Positions 1 through 8,817 of a stretch of DNA of 19,356 nt are shown in pieces (positions within the stretch are counted from its first letter, which is position 1; each line of letters opens with the position of its first letter). The stretch comes from Chloromonas sp. AAM2. Taxonomy: Eukaryota > Chlorophyta > Chlorophyceae > Chlamydomonadales > Chlamydomonadaceae. Position numbers and translations under genes: made by a program. Location: the NCBI GenBank assembly GCA_004335635.1, contig QAXH01000295.1:1-19356 (forward strand), given 5' to 3'. The notes under the pieces were generated by a model that did not search any database, was not told the origin of the DNA, and worked only from the letters and a program-made list of their open reading frames with translations.

Positions 1-145
1 CGACGTCTCACCGCAGCGCGAGCGACGTCTCACCGCAGCGCGAGCGACGTCTCACCGCAGCGCAAGCGACGTCTCACCGCAGCGCAAGCGACGTCTCACG
101 GCAGCGCAAGCGACGTCTCACGGCAGCGCAAGCGACGTCTCACGG
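1..145. repeat. 22-bp minisatellite, about 6.6 copies
   Basis: Six complete copies and one partial copy of a 22-bp unit beginning CGACGTCTCAC. Copies 1-2 end GCGAG, copies 3-4 end GCAAG, and copies 5 onward also change CACCGC to CACGGC. The variants therefore run in a step-wise gradient, as expected from successive unequal exchange or slippage. The array probably extends left of the window. It has no spacers, so it is not CRISPR-like. Confidence 0.95.
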
Positions 146-538
146 CTTCAGGGCTGGAACGTGTCATGAACAACCACCAGTCTGAACACGGGTGCTGTCC
201 TCCTGAGTGCGCTGCATTGCTGTGCTGGTGCTGTCGCAGATCCCGCGGCATACTATGGCCACCACGAGTGCGAGTTTGGCATGATGTGGTGCGCAGGTAA
301 GGGCCTGTTGCTATTTCAGCAGATAATCGTATTATCTCACTTTCGGGGTCATGCACTTTACCTGGCAAGGTGTCATAGCATCAACACATGGCTGGTTGCG
401 GGTGGTGCCGTTGCGCGGCACTTGTTGTGGTGCAGAGTTGGACTTGCAGCAGAGGTGAGACAGTGCAATTAGACTAGCTTCACACGTTGCCTTTTTGGTT
501 GATGAAAGATTCGTTGTCCCTTGTGCTATGTGTGATGT

Positions 539-1701
539 CAGTGTATTTGCTAATTTTTGGCCACTGGCGCCGGCCTGGCGCCAAAGGCTGCCTGGCCTGG
601 CGTCGGCCTGGCGCGCAAGCTGTGCAAACCTGGCGCTGGCCGGCCTGGCGGCCGTCCAGCCAAAACTGGTGCACTCTGTGCCTCTGACACACTGACTGTG
701 CCTCTGACACATCAGCACCCAGGTGGCGACAGAACTTCAGGTGCTCTGAGAAATCTTCCACGGAGCGCTGCTTTCTTAGCAGATGCATGATAGAGTCAAA
801 CAATGGCTTCTTTGTGCAGCTTGTGGCTGCATGTGCCCGCATGCCTAGCCAGAGTGTTGCCTCTGAAGTTGCGAAATTCCAACAGCCGCCCTGTGCCATG
901 GCTGCATGGATTGCACCACAGCTGGCCACGTCTCCGCTACCCATGAATGATCGATGAGCCAGCTCCTCTGAACCCGACGGTTGAGGTCATGCTGTTGCTG
1001 CGATTTCGCGGTTCAGACAACTGCGCCCTTAGACTGCGGCTCGCGAGGGCTGAGCACAACACCTGCCGACGTTGTGCCTGCTGGTGCGATATGGGACGCT
1101 GCAGGCGTTTGGGGCAGTGCTGCTGTCGCATGGGTGGGTGCGCGCGCTTTTTGCCTGCCCCGGGAGTTTGAACTTGGGCGTGCCACCGGACTCCAGCAGA
1201 CGCGTAGAAGCAGTTGGTCTAGCTGATTTCAACATGGTGCCTGGGGTAGTAGTAGCTTGGGGTCTAGCTGCTTTGGGGTTTGAATGCTTCGGGGTTTGAA
1301 TGTGCTTCGGGACTGTCAGCGCATGATTCCCAGCGCATTACCCGTAGAACCAGACATGGTGCAACATGGCTACAGCGCTGGCGTCAAACGGTCGAGAACA
1401 AGTCCTTTGAAAAAAATTGCACGATTCAGTGTACGGCTTACTGGTGGGCGCCAAGGAGATGTACGGCTTCATGGTGGGCGGCGCGGAACTGGTCGCACAT
1501 GTGACAGGAAGGTGCGGCCATCAGACTGCCGCAAACCGCAGCAGACACTTGCGCGCTCGAGGAATAGACTGGCGTCCGACTGGCGGCAACGGCCGGCCAA
1601 ACTGGCTCCTGACTGGCGCGCAAGGCCCGCTTCGCGGGCCTTCAGCGCCAATGGCGCCGAACGCTCAAAGTCTGGCGGGCACCAGCTAACAAAGTACACT
1701 G
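539..1701. mobile_element. Possible non-autonomous DNA transposon remnant
   Basis: The left edge begins CAGTGTATTTGCTAA at 539. The reverse complement of the right edge, ending at 1701, begins CAGTGTACTTTGTTAG, an imperfect inverted match of about 12 of 14 positions. Both ends are followed inward by GC-rich blocks containing GGCGCC. CAGTG-type ends are common in hAT elements, but the eight bases outside the two ends do not match, so a target-site duplication is not supported. A further CAGTGTA occurs inside at about 1428. There is no recognisable transposase; a minus-strand frame at 480-944 looks vaguely transposon-like but matches nothing I can name. Confidence 0.25.
1622..1642. repeat. Perfect 9-bp stem-loop with TTC loop
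   Basis: AAGGCCCGC, then TTC, then GCGGGCCTT: a perfect inverted repeat with a three-base loop, inside the GC-rich right end of the possible element at 539-1701. No T-run follows, and in a eukaryotic context it is not a transcription terminator. It is most simply a structural part of a transposon end. Confidence 0.8.
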
Positions 1702-1917
1702 TTGACAGGGCAGGCCAGGCTTATACCTGTGAGCATTTCAAAGCCTGCAACTGCAGGGGACAGAACATGATCTAGTCAGCGCCAGCCACACGCACACCAC
1801 ACCATGGTAATGAAACACTGTCTCTTGCATGGCTTGCTTGCGTACAAGCCCCCTGCTGATTATGTTTACATATGTACCGTCTTCTAACCAACCTGTCCCC
1901 CTTGCTTGCCCTGCTAG

Positions 1918-2093
1918 GCCTCAACTCGTCCTTCTGGAGTGCGTACCATGCCGTAATCCCACGTGCCCCTGGCTGGGAGGAGCGAAACCAGTTGTACCAG
2001 CTGTACCACTATATCAACCACTATCACATGTTTGGGGGCGGTTACTATGGCACATGTACTCGCATTATGCAGAGCCTCATAAACAAGCTTTGA
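1918..2093 (+). CDS. FN3K: Fructosamine/ketosamine-3-kinase family protein, last exon (partial)
   Basis: This is the terminal exon of a fructosamine-3-kinase family gene. These enzymes phosphorylate sugar adducts (ketosamines, ribulosamines) on lysines of glycated proteins so that the adduct falls off; plant members are often plastid-targeted. The exon encodes 58 residues ending at TGA 2091-2093. Visible family signatures are FWSAYHAVIPRAPGW, then ERNQLYQLYHYINHYHMFGG and GGYYG. They match the C-terminal helices of the family in order and spacing, up to its usual C-terminus. The exon opens after a TAG acceptor (CCCTGCTAG) and inherits one base of a glycine codon, consistent with the family's FGG just before this point. 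The kinase core, with its ATP-binding and catalytic DPA regions, is not in the window. An ATG at 1872 is in frame with no stop before the exon, but it lies in intron sequence and would lack the core, so I do not take it as a start. Confidence 0.88.
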
Positions 2094-3425
2094 GCAGAGA
2101 AAGGAGAGCCCGACCTTCAGCATACTTGTATACTTGATTATGTGAAATTGATCGGAAGGTGCCCCCACACGTTCTGAGAGTTGTGTGTAGGGGAGTTGTT
2201 TATAATACAACGTGGTAATAGTACGTGGTAGAGTTAGCAGCTGTAGCTTCTGATATGCTGCGATATCAGCTGAAGTGCGTTGACATTCATGTTTGTAGGA
2301 TTGAAGAAATGAATGAAAGCAGTGACTGTTCCAATGCATGCTGGCAACTTGGCCTTTTGGCAACCAATGTTAGCAGGACTGGAGAAATGAACGAAGAAGA
2401 AGAAGAAGACAATCAATAACAGCAGGATCGGAAAGTTGTAAAAATTGAGATCGACGCAGCAGTCAGCCAAACTGCTGCATTATCTGGTCCTGCTGTCAGG
2501 GTCCCTTGCCTGCTTTTGCATTAGAAACCGACAGTTACAAGGAGGGAGTGCACACCAGGAAGCACGTCCATGCAAAAGGCTTGATCCTATACCGCCGGGA
2601 AGCTTCCGCGTGTAGGCAACGACTGCCTCATGTCGCTTCACCACTGTCCATGGATGCCTCTGGGCTGTGCTGCAAAGATCAAATCATGCTGATGCTGTGC
2701 TTAAGTCACAACCGCTCCAGCTGATCCTGCTTTCTGGTGAGATCTCTTCGTGTCTTTCTGCCTGCGGCAGAAGTTCATAACTGGGTAGAAGTCCACTGGG
2801 CATGACTGGTATTGTTGCAGAACGAAGGGCTGGGGGCCCCACAAGGTTTGTACAACCCGCTTATGTTGATTCATGTGACTCGCCGGCGCAACCAAGCCTG
2901 GCGGCTCAAGATGCTGGCGTGTAGCACAAAGGCAAACAAGTGAAATCGCCCAGTGTGATGTGACACATGGTTTGTGCATAAACTTTTGCCTACACAGCAG
3001 CCTTCCGTCATTTCCCTCAGTGCTCAACCAGCCCCACTTATACTAGAGTGTTTCTACCCCATCTGCATGCACAAGTTGTAGATCTGCGTTGATCAACAGC
3101 ATGATCACAAGAGGGGAGGGATTCCAACCCGTCCAACCTACAAGTGAAGGGGATTGCGACACACCAGGATAGTAGTGGTGGTGGCCAACCCCTCGAGGTG
3201 CTATCCTGTCCGCATACCTCGTTAGACCCAGGAAAGGGGCCTGAAAACAGTCAGGGTAACAATTGATGACATCACCGTTGATAACTGACATCATCCAGCG
3301 CAAAAGTTTGTGTGGGGGCTGGCCACATCCGACTGCGATTCGTTTACTGAATGACGAGCATTTGTACTTGCTTGTCAAAGCCCGCACCGCAGCTGTGAGG
3401 CGCTCTCCAAACCGCGCCCTTGCTG
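2094..3425. other. 3' UTR of kinase gene, intergenic DNA and upstream region of the LRR gene
   Basis: No frame here has a recognisable domain. A GAA run lies at about 2392-2408. It ends a short duplication in which a block reading about AGGATTGAAGAAATGAATGAA (2298) recurs in diverged form 75 bases later (2373). The rest, about 2450-3425, would hold the kinase 3' end and the promoter and 5' UTR of the leucine-rich-repeat gene. I see no TATA box or other site I can defend. An upstream coding exon of that gene could hide here. Confidence 0.5.
2437..2441 (+). terminator. TGTAA poly(A) signal for the ketosamine-kinase gene
   Basis: TGTAA, the chlorophyte polyadenylation signal, lies 344 bases after the kinase stop codon. 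That is an ordinary 3' UTR length for these algae, and it is the first clear example downstream of the stop. The motif is only five bases, so chance occurrence is possible. Confidence 0.5.
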
Positions 3426-3779
3426 ATGATCAGACTGGCCGATGCGCCTCAGGTGCTGGAACTGCTTGACGAGGAAGAAATCCTTGCAGTGTTCAGAAGC
3501 TGCAAGACGATGAGAGATCTGGTGCTGGCATGGCGAAGACTGTCCTTGACCTTCGATATGCCCGTCGCAGCGAGCCAGGCCTCTACTGCTCAGCAAAAGC
3601 TGCTACTGGCATGCAAGTACTCAGATGACGTGCACGCGCGCTTGCGTGGGACAGCGTGTGCATCTTGTGCACCGGGCGGCGTCAGCCCACGAGGTCACAG
3701 CAGCGCTCAGGGCCTACTGACGGGAGTCGTGGCCAAAGTTGGCAACACACTGAAATCAATCATCAGCGTGCACTTGTCC
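3426..3779 (+). CDS. LRR gene exon 1 (F-box-like segment)
   Basis: 118 codons. It ends at donor GTGAGT directly after HLS. Beyond the donor the frame stays open to 4055, but its content (YWVVLLVLSSQ, then the 26-bp minisatellite) no longer looks like this family, which supports the donor. Confidence 0.7.
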
Positions 3780-5696
3780 GTGAGTGTGCTAGCATGTGAA
3801 GCATTGGGTCTCAGGGCAGCTCGGACGGTGCATGAAAACCAGCCTTTCTACTGGGTTGTTTTGCTCGTGCTGTCCAGTCAAGCCCTGATATTGCAGCCCA
3901 TCTCCACTTTATGGCAGACAGAAGCTTCCCTGCGTTACTGGTGTCAGCAGTTGCCAACACCCGAGGCTTGCTCAGTCGGATGGGCAGGGGGATCAGTGCT
4001 CATACAGTTTGGCAGCTGCAAACAAGCCCTTTCTGCTGCACATCAGCAGCTCTGATGCATGGCACACATCACCAGCTCTGATGCATAGCACACATCAGCA
4101 GCTCTGATGCATGGCACACATCACCAGCTCTGATGCATGGCACACATCACCAGCTCTGATGCACGGCACACATCACCAGCTCTGATGCACGGCACACATC
4201 ACCAGCTCTGATGCATAGCACACATCACCCACTTTGGAACGTACAACACGGTTAACGGTTCACGGTCCTAGTCTATTGCAAACAATGTCTACATCTGGAT
4301 GCAGGGCCTACGGCTGGATGCAGTAGCACCGACATGGCTTGTGTCTACCTGCCCCCATGTCAGGGTTCTGAAGCTTGACCATTGCAAGATCAGCGGGCAT
4401 TCTGATCCCACAACCCAGCCAGGTGCCACAGCGCCACTTAGCCACATACATGAGCTCATCCTAGGGCCTGAAACTGTGCCTAGGGATCCTGTGAGCTGGC
4501 CACTCTGGCAACAAGGGTTGAATGCACTCACAGGTCTCACCACTTTGACTGTACATGGTGTGGCCCCTCAATTCCTTCATGGATGCCCTGGGCTGCAAGC
4601 ACAGCTGACGCGGCTGGTTTTGGAAGGGGCGATAGTGGAAGACCCGGGCATGGAGGCATTGCTCAGCATGCAACACCTGAAACAGCTGCACTGTCTCACG
4701 TTCAAGCTGGCGCACAACTACAGCCACCGCCCCTGCAGTTGGACTGATTTGAGTGTCCACATACTCGACGTTGAGCAGCTGAACCGCGTGCCCCTGGACA
4801 CACAATTCTTAGAGGTGCGTGGATACGGCGTTGGGCATCACTGGCATCAAGACGCATCAGGCGCTTGAAATAAGGGCTGCCTAGGCTTACTTTGGGGTGA
4901 TGGAAAGCTTTGCTCAGAATTACATTACAGTGCTGCTGTGCAGCTTAGCTCTGCACCCACGGCCTGGGGCACGTCATGACATGAGTTGGATGCAGCCAAG
5001 TGTGTGTACCAGGTGACTGTGCTACAGCACTGCAGCGCACTTGAGCAGGATTAGAAGCAGCACTTGCATAACAGGACTGCCAAGAGATCTTGCCGAGGAC
5101 GGCAGCTTAACGGTTCTTATCCCTATGAGGCATTTGCCTCTCAACTTCTCCTGCCCCTTGCTGTGCAGGTTGGAACCAGCCGCATCATCTGCAGCAACGA
5201 CCTCGCGGCATGCACCAGAGTGGTGGAGGCGGTGGCCAGGAGTGGTGGCTGGCTTGGCGACATCACCTTTGATAATGGCGCGCATCATGCAGACACCGCA
5301 TGCGTTGAGGCTCTGGTCCCTATGCTGACACCTGGCTCGGGGGCGAACAGAGTGCGACTTCATCAAGTCAGGCCAGTGACCCGGGGGCTTCTGGCTGCCA
5401 TGGCACGACAACTGGCCAGGTGTCATGTGAAGTGCATGGAGCTCGATCGCTGCACATGGGCCGCTGGGGTGTGGCCGCTGCTGCTACCCAGCCTTCCACG
5501 TGTACGCGAGCTGAACATCACCGGTGAGGTCAGCGAGGCCGATGCCACTCAGATGTGTGTGCACGCCTGCCGGCACGTGGACATCCACATCTCATCCTCT
5601 GCACACCAATGGCAGGAGGGGTGGCAGGACCGGCTGAGGGTGGCGAGGGCAGCTGCTGGCAACCGACATGCCCTGCTGAGGTATACCAAACGGTGA
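3426..5696 (+). CDS. F-box-like leucine-rich-repeat protein, three exons
   Basis: Exons 3426-3779, 4305-4814 and 5169-5696 join in phase 0 to give 463 residues. The first 50 or so residues resemble an F-box: LLDEEEILAVFRSCKTMRDL, followed by AWRRLSL. The rest contains leucine-rich repeats of the form P-x-V-x-x-L-x-L, e.g. CPHVRVLKLDHC (about residue 134), LTGLTTLTVHG, LTRLVLEG and LPRVRELNITGEV near the end. Such proteins usually select substrates for SCF ubiquitin ligases, and this lineage has many divergent copies; the partner here is unknown. Splice sites are GT-AG, and the junction reading VHLS/GLRL restores one repeat. The start is uncertain: ATG 3426 is the first in-frame ATG after a stop at about 3396 but has a weak context, and an upstream exon is possible. 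The end is also uncertain, because a donor-like CGGTGAGG overlaps the stop and the next TGTAA is about 2.2 kb away. Confidence 0.72.
4041..4230. repeat. 26-bp minisatellite, seven copies, in LRR intron 1
   Basis: Seven tandem copies of a 26-bp unit containing AGCTCTGATGCATGGCACAC, with variants CAGCAG/CACCAG and GCATGG/GCATAG/GCACGG. It lies in the first intron (3780-4304). Since 26 is not a multiple of three, changes in copy number would break any reading frame, which fits an intronic location. Confidence 0.95.
4305..4814 (+). CDS. LRR gene exon 2 (leucine-rich repeats)
   Basis: 170 codons. The acceptor is GGATGCAG and the donor is GAG/GTGCGT. It carries most of the recognisable repeats, including LKLDHCKI, HELILGPE, LTTLTVHG, LTRLVLEGAIV and LHCLTFKL. 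Confidence 0.75.
5169..5696 (+). CDS. LRR gene exon 3 (C-terminal repeats and stop)
   Basis: 175 codons plus TGA. The acceptor has a good pyrimidine tract (CTCCTGCCCCTTGCTGTGCAG spans 5148-5168). Repeat-like pieces are LARCHVKCMELDRC and LPRVRELNITGEV. The last residues, RHALLRYTKR, are a typical unstructured tail for these proteins. Confidence 0.72.
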   Translation, partial: VGTSRIICSNDLAACTRVVEAVARSGGWLGDITFDNGAHHADTACVEALVPMLTPGSGANRVRLHQVRPVTRGLLAAMARQLARCHVKCMELDRCTWAAGVWPLLLPSLPRVRELNITGEVSEADATQMCVHACRHVDIHISSSAHQWQEGWQDRLRVARAAAGNRHALLRYTKR

Positions 5697-6315
5697 GGAC
5701 TGTGGGCCAGAGGGATGAGCAGGGTTGCGTGAAATAAAATGAAGAAACATGGTTGGGAAGGGATGCAACTGGCGAACTTGGGACGGCTGAGGGCTGCCCA
5801 AACAAACACAGGCAATGCGAGTAACTGCCTTTCCACGTGATCTCCGGAGAGAGCCCAGCTGTGGTAGATGTATTAGCCACCGCCGTGAGCAACCTGCACT
5901 ATGACACCAGGAGGAACCTTCCAACTGCTTAGCCATGTCTGTCCGACAAGCCGGACCACATGAGAGGGTAGTTTTCCTGGAAATCTTGTGGTGTTGCCTG
6001 TACTCAGTGAATAACTTCATCGTAGAGCTAGCTGTCACACTCTCAGAGGCAAGGCAGGTTGTCAATCGGTTCTTTAGTTAGGTGCTTGAAGCTACTCGGC
6101 TATCTAGCTGGCTGCTGCTGTTTGTGTTATCCATTTGTGATGCAGTCCTACCTTCTGACTTCTGCACCTTGGTTCGCGCAAACCATCTGGAAGTGGCAAA
6201 CGAGTGGCAGAGGACTGTGCAATCATGTGGCTGTTGTTGTGACGGCACAAGCCTGAATACTTACATATGGGTTGTATTTGTTTTTAGAGCACCGTTGCAG
6301 CGGCCTTGCGCAATA

Positions 6316-6373
6316 GTTGAGCGCTTGTTTAAGGCAGAAATGTTGCAGGAGGAGTTGAGCGCTTGTTTAAGGC
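6316..6373. repeat. 20-bp direct repeat pair
   Basis: GTTGAGCGCTTGTTTAAGGC occurs exactly at 6316-6335 and again at 6354-6373, 38 bases apart. The intervening bases differ from those after copy two, so this is a short duplication and not a longer array. No function is evident. Confidence 0.9.
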
Positions 6374-7769
6374 GGTTGGGCGCGACTTCCTCCGTTGATA
6401 TTCCGTTGCAAGTCGAAGAAGCTTTTATAATGGCAGACAAGTTGGCGCGATGTTGCAGTTTGCTTTTTCTTGCTGAGTCAGCAGCTCTGGTCGCCAAGCC
6501 TTGGCAAGCATGCCTCTCACGAACTGTATCTCCTCAACGCAGTGTCTGCCAAGAAATTTTCTGCCAAGAAGTTCATTGCATGTCCGTTTTGAATGACAGA
6601 TTTAATCAATTGCCAGTGCCACAACACCGATGGTTGCCAACTCGTGTCACTCGGCATGTGACCAAGCCCTGAAGTCTTTGACTAGATGCCCATGGTTCTT
6701 TATTTTGAATACATGTTTAAATTGTGCAGACATTTACAACCAGTGCAGGCTGCGTAGGATCAGTACTTCACCACGGTGCTGTTGGACCTACAGGGAAACA
6801 GGGATGTTTAGTAGGTTGCCTTGCTCGTTCTTGTCTGGCTGTTTGTCCAACTGCAGGGCAGGTCATGCCAGTGTGGCTCGAGCAAACGGGGCTAATGCTC
6901 AGGCCCAGACGTTGTTGCTCGGCCTTTGTTTGTAGCTTAAACCGTCTAACCTCTGTCAGCCATCCTAGCCACTGCCGATGGTCAAGTGGAAGTCTTTACG
7001 TTGATCGTCTTGGGTTATATAGTGGCCGACTTCGCATTCTGGAGTAGCGTGCATTCTTCAAAGGACGTAGGCGCCACCATGGCGGATACCGAACGCCTCC
7101 CTGTCACCTCGATTTGATTGATATGTTACCTGTGTCCAAGCTGGACAACTCGGTATTCTGTAGGGGGTTTCAAGTGTGTGTAGCGCATACACTCAAATCA
7201 CACTTGCTGTTATGTGTCACACGGGACAGCACGACATTGCCATCTGAAGCTCAGAATTTTGTTTCCTGTCATTTGGTTCTAGCTGCGCCTGACAGCCTTT
7301 GGCAGTAAGCCTTTGTTTGTCCACAGTGCTTTGACCTCTGTGTTCTTTGCTAGAATATATATGGGGTTAAACGGCTATGTATCCGGTTTTATAAAAATAT
7401 GTATATGCTCGATTTCATGATGAGTGCAAGCAGCTGTGGGCTGGCTGCTGAGAGGCTTGGGCATTATTGGTTGGAGGCACGGCATGTGGCCCAGCGGCAC
7501 TGGCAGCGCTTGAAGATAGTCAGGCGGACTTGCTCGGAGGCTGTGTTTGATAGGATAAGAGGCTGAGATGGATGAACTGGTAGTGACACGTGTGGTCACA
7601 CCTTGGCGGCGGCGGAATATCCAGATTGGGAAACATGCATATGCTCAAGCCCAAGGGTGATGTTTTTGTCAGATGACTATCATGGTACTGTAGTAGCCAC
7701 TAACGGGGCCAGGTCCCCCGTTTTATGCTTAGGCTGTGGGATCCCATCAAGGTCTCTACCTGTTCTGTG

Positions 7770-7814
7770 CACGTGGGTACCTGGCACGTGGGTACCTGGC
7801 ACGTGGGCACGTCG
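7770..7814. repeat. 15-bp tandem repeat with CACGTG cores
   Basis: CACGTGGGTACCTGG occurs twice exactly (7770-7784, 7785-7799), and a third copy is diverged. Each begins with the palindrome CACGTG, the core recognised by bHLH and bZIP factors in plants, but three copies generated by one duplication are weak evidence of regulation. Confidence 0.85.
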
Positions 7815-7908
7815 AGTGTCGCAGGCTTACTGCAGGCCTCACCCATGAACCACTGTAAGGCTGCATGCAAAGTATCCAATACTGGTGGTTAACAGACCCA
7901 CCATGGGG

Positions 7909-7913
7909 TGTAA
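7909..7913 (+). terminator. TGTAA, possible poly(A) signal on + strand
   Basis: TGTAA on the + strand, with another at 7854-7858. These are the first such motifs downstream of the LRR gene, about 2.2 kb after its stop. They would mark its mRNA end only if the 3' UTR is very long or more exons exist. Confidence 0.3.
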
Positions 7914-7919
7914 TTCTCC

Positions 7920-7924
7920 TTACA
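7920..7924 (-). terminator. TGTAA poly(A) signal for the Argonaute gene
   Basis: TTACA on +, so TGTAA on -, 689 bases after the Argonaute stop codon. It is the nearest such motif on that strand, and the distance is normal for a chlorophyte 3' UTR. It faces the + strand TGTAA at 7909 with six bases between. Confidence 0.45.
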
Positions 7925-8612
7925 GCTTTGACCCTGATTGAAACAAGAATACTCGCTCGTGCTGTGAAATCCGCATGGCCAGCTACTGTCAAACAGAATC
8001 CCCTGACCATGATCTAGCAGAATTGACAAGTCGTGATGTCGATCAATAGGACCAACATATCAATGGATCCCTGACAACACGGGCAATGCTGCAAGACCCG
8101 CTGTTGATACCAGTAGTATCGAGCACACCACAGACAGTAGCTGACCAGACAGTACCTGCGGACGGGCATGGCCTGGTACCCCCAAAAGGTTGTCAGGTTG
8201 CACAAAGATGTCCACAAAGAACCCCATAGTCTGCAAAGAGCGGACTGTTGAAATCAAGTAGTAGTCTGGTCCAATAATATCACCATGATGATAAGGTTGA
8301 AATGACGAAATACTCTGCCGATGCTTCTGCCCAGCAGATATGCTGACACAGGAATCAATAATGGAATAGCCTCAAACTACAGCCAGCCCTGCGCCTTGCC
8401 CCTGAAGACCAAAGATTTCAACAGTTGTCAAGTCTGCTGGTAATCAAACGTTCGCATGGCCATCTGGAGTTAAAATAAGCTCTCTTGTCAAACGGCTGCG
8501 GTGTGCACTCTCTGCAACATCCAACTCTGCCTGTGACACACAACACACTTTTTTCTCACTTGCCAGCTTCTTCTTATTGCAAGTAAGCAAGCTGCCCTGG
8601 CTTGGCGGCCAT

Positions 8613-8817
8613 TCAAATGTAGAACATTGTATTTTTGATGGCTTGGTGGGGCGAGCCAAAGTCCCAGCGGTAGGACGCGGAGGCGGAGGTGCCCGTGCCG
8701 CTCATGCCGCTGGTCTCGGAGGCCGTCTCCGTGGTGATGTCCTCGCGCCGGAGCCAGCAGCGGCCGCGGAAGGCGGCGTGGTGCGCGTAGTACGCAGGCG
8801 TCACATAGGATACAGTC
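8613..8817 (-). CDS. AGO: Argonaute exon p (PIWI end, catalytic His, stop)
   Basis: Encodes [18 protein letters not shown] with catalytic H584, then a loop rich in Ser, Thr and Gly ([15 protein letters not shown]), and the C-terminus NTMFYI, comparable to the hydrophobic M-x-F/Y-x ending of AGO proteins. TGA is at 8615-8613. The acceptor is GTCCTGCAG. Confidence 0.97.

Larger units (their letters stand above)
146..1917 (+). other. Probable intron of the ketosamine-kinase gene, no exon seen
   Basis: No open frame here resembles a known protein, and none carries the kinase motifs expected upstream of the exon at 1918. That exon opens inside a codon at a TAG acceptor, so the sequence just before it must be intron; how far left the intron reaches is not known. 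The stretch holds GC-rich CTGGCG-type repeats near 557-660 and 1560-1665, and a short direct duplication of GGTTTGAATG near 1277-1302. It also holds the possible transposon remnant listed separately. Confidence 0.5.
5697..8612. other. Convergent intergenic region with long 3' UTRs, no gene supported
   Basis: No frame on either strand has a recognisable domain; the longest (6082-6672, +) matches no family I know. The sequence is T-rich in places with TTGTTTG-like runs, as 3' UTRs of these algae often are. AATAAA occurs at 5733-5738, but this is not the usual signal in green algae. The first TGTAA on the + strand after the LRR stop is at 7854-7858. The nearest TGTAA on the - strand after the Argonaute stop is at 7920-7924. 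Confidence 0.55.

Noticed and set aside
480..944. A 154-residue minus frame as a transposase gene
   Set aside because: Only a vague resemblance to transposon-derived proteins over about 50 residues; no catalytic motif. Kept only as a remark under the possible element.
5733..5738. AATAAA as the LRR gene poly(A) signal
   Set aside because: Green algae of this group use TGTAA; a six-base A/T motif this close to the stop (37 bases) is weak evidence.
6082..6672. A 196-residue + frame between the LRR and Argonaute genes
   Set aside because: No recognisable domain, no splice or codon evidence, and it lies in T-rich probable 3' UTR sequence.
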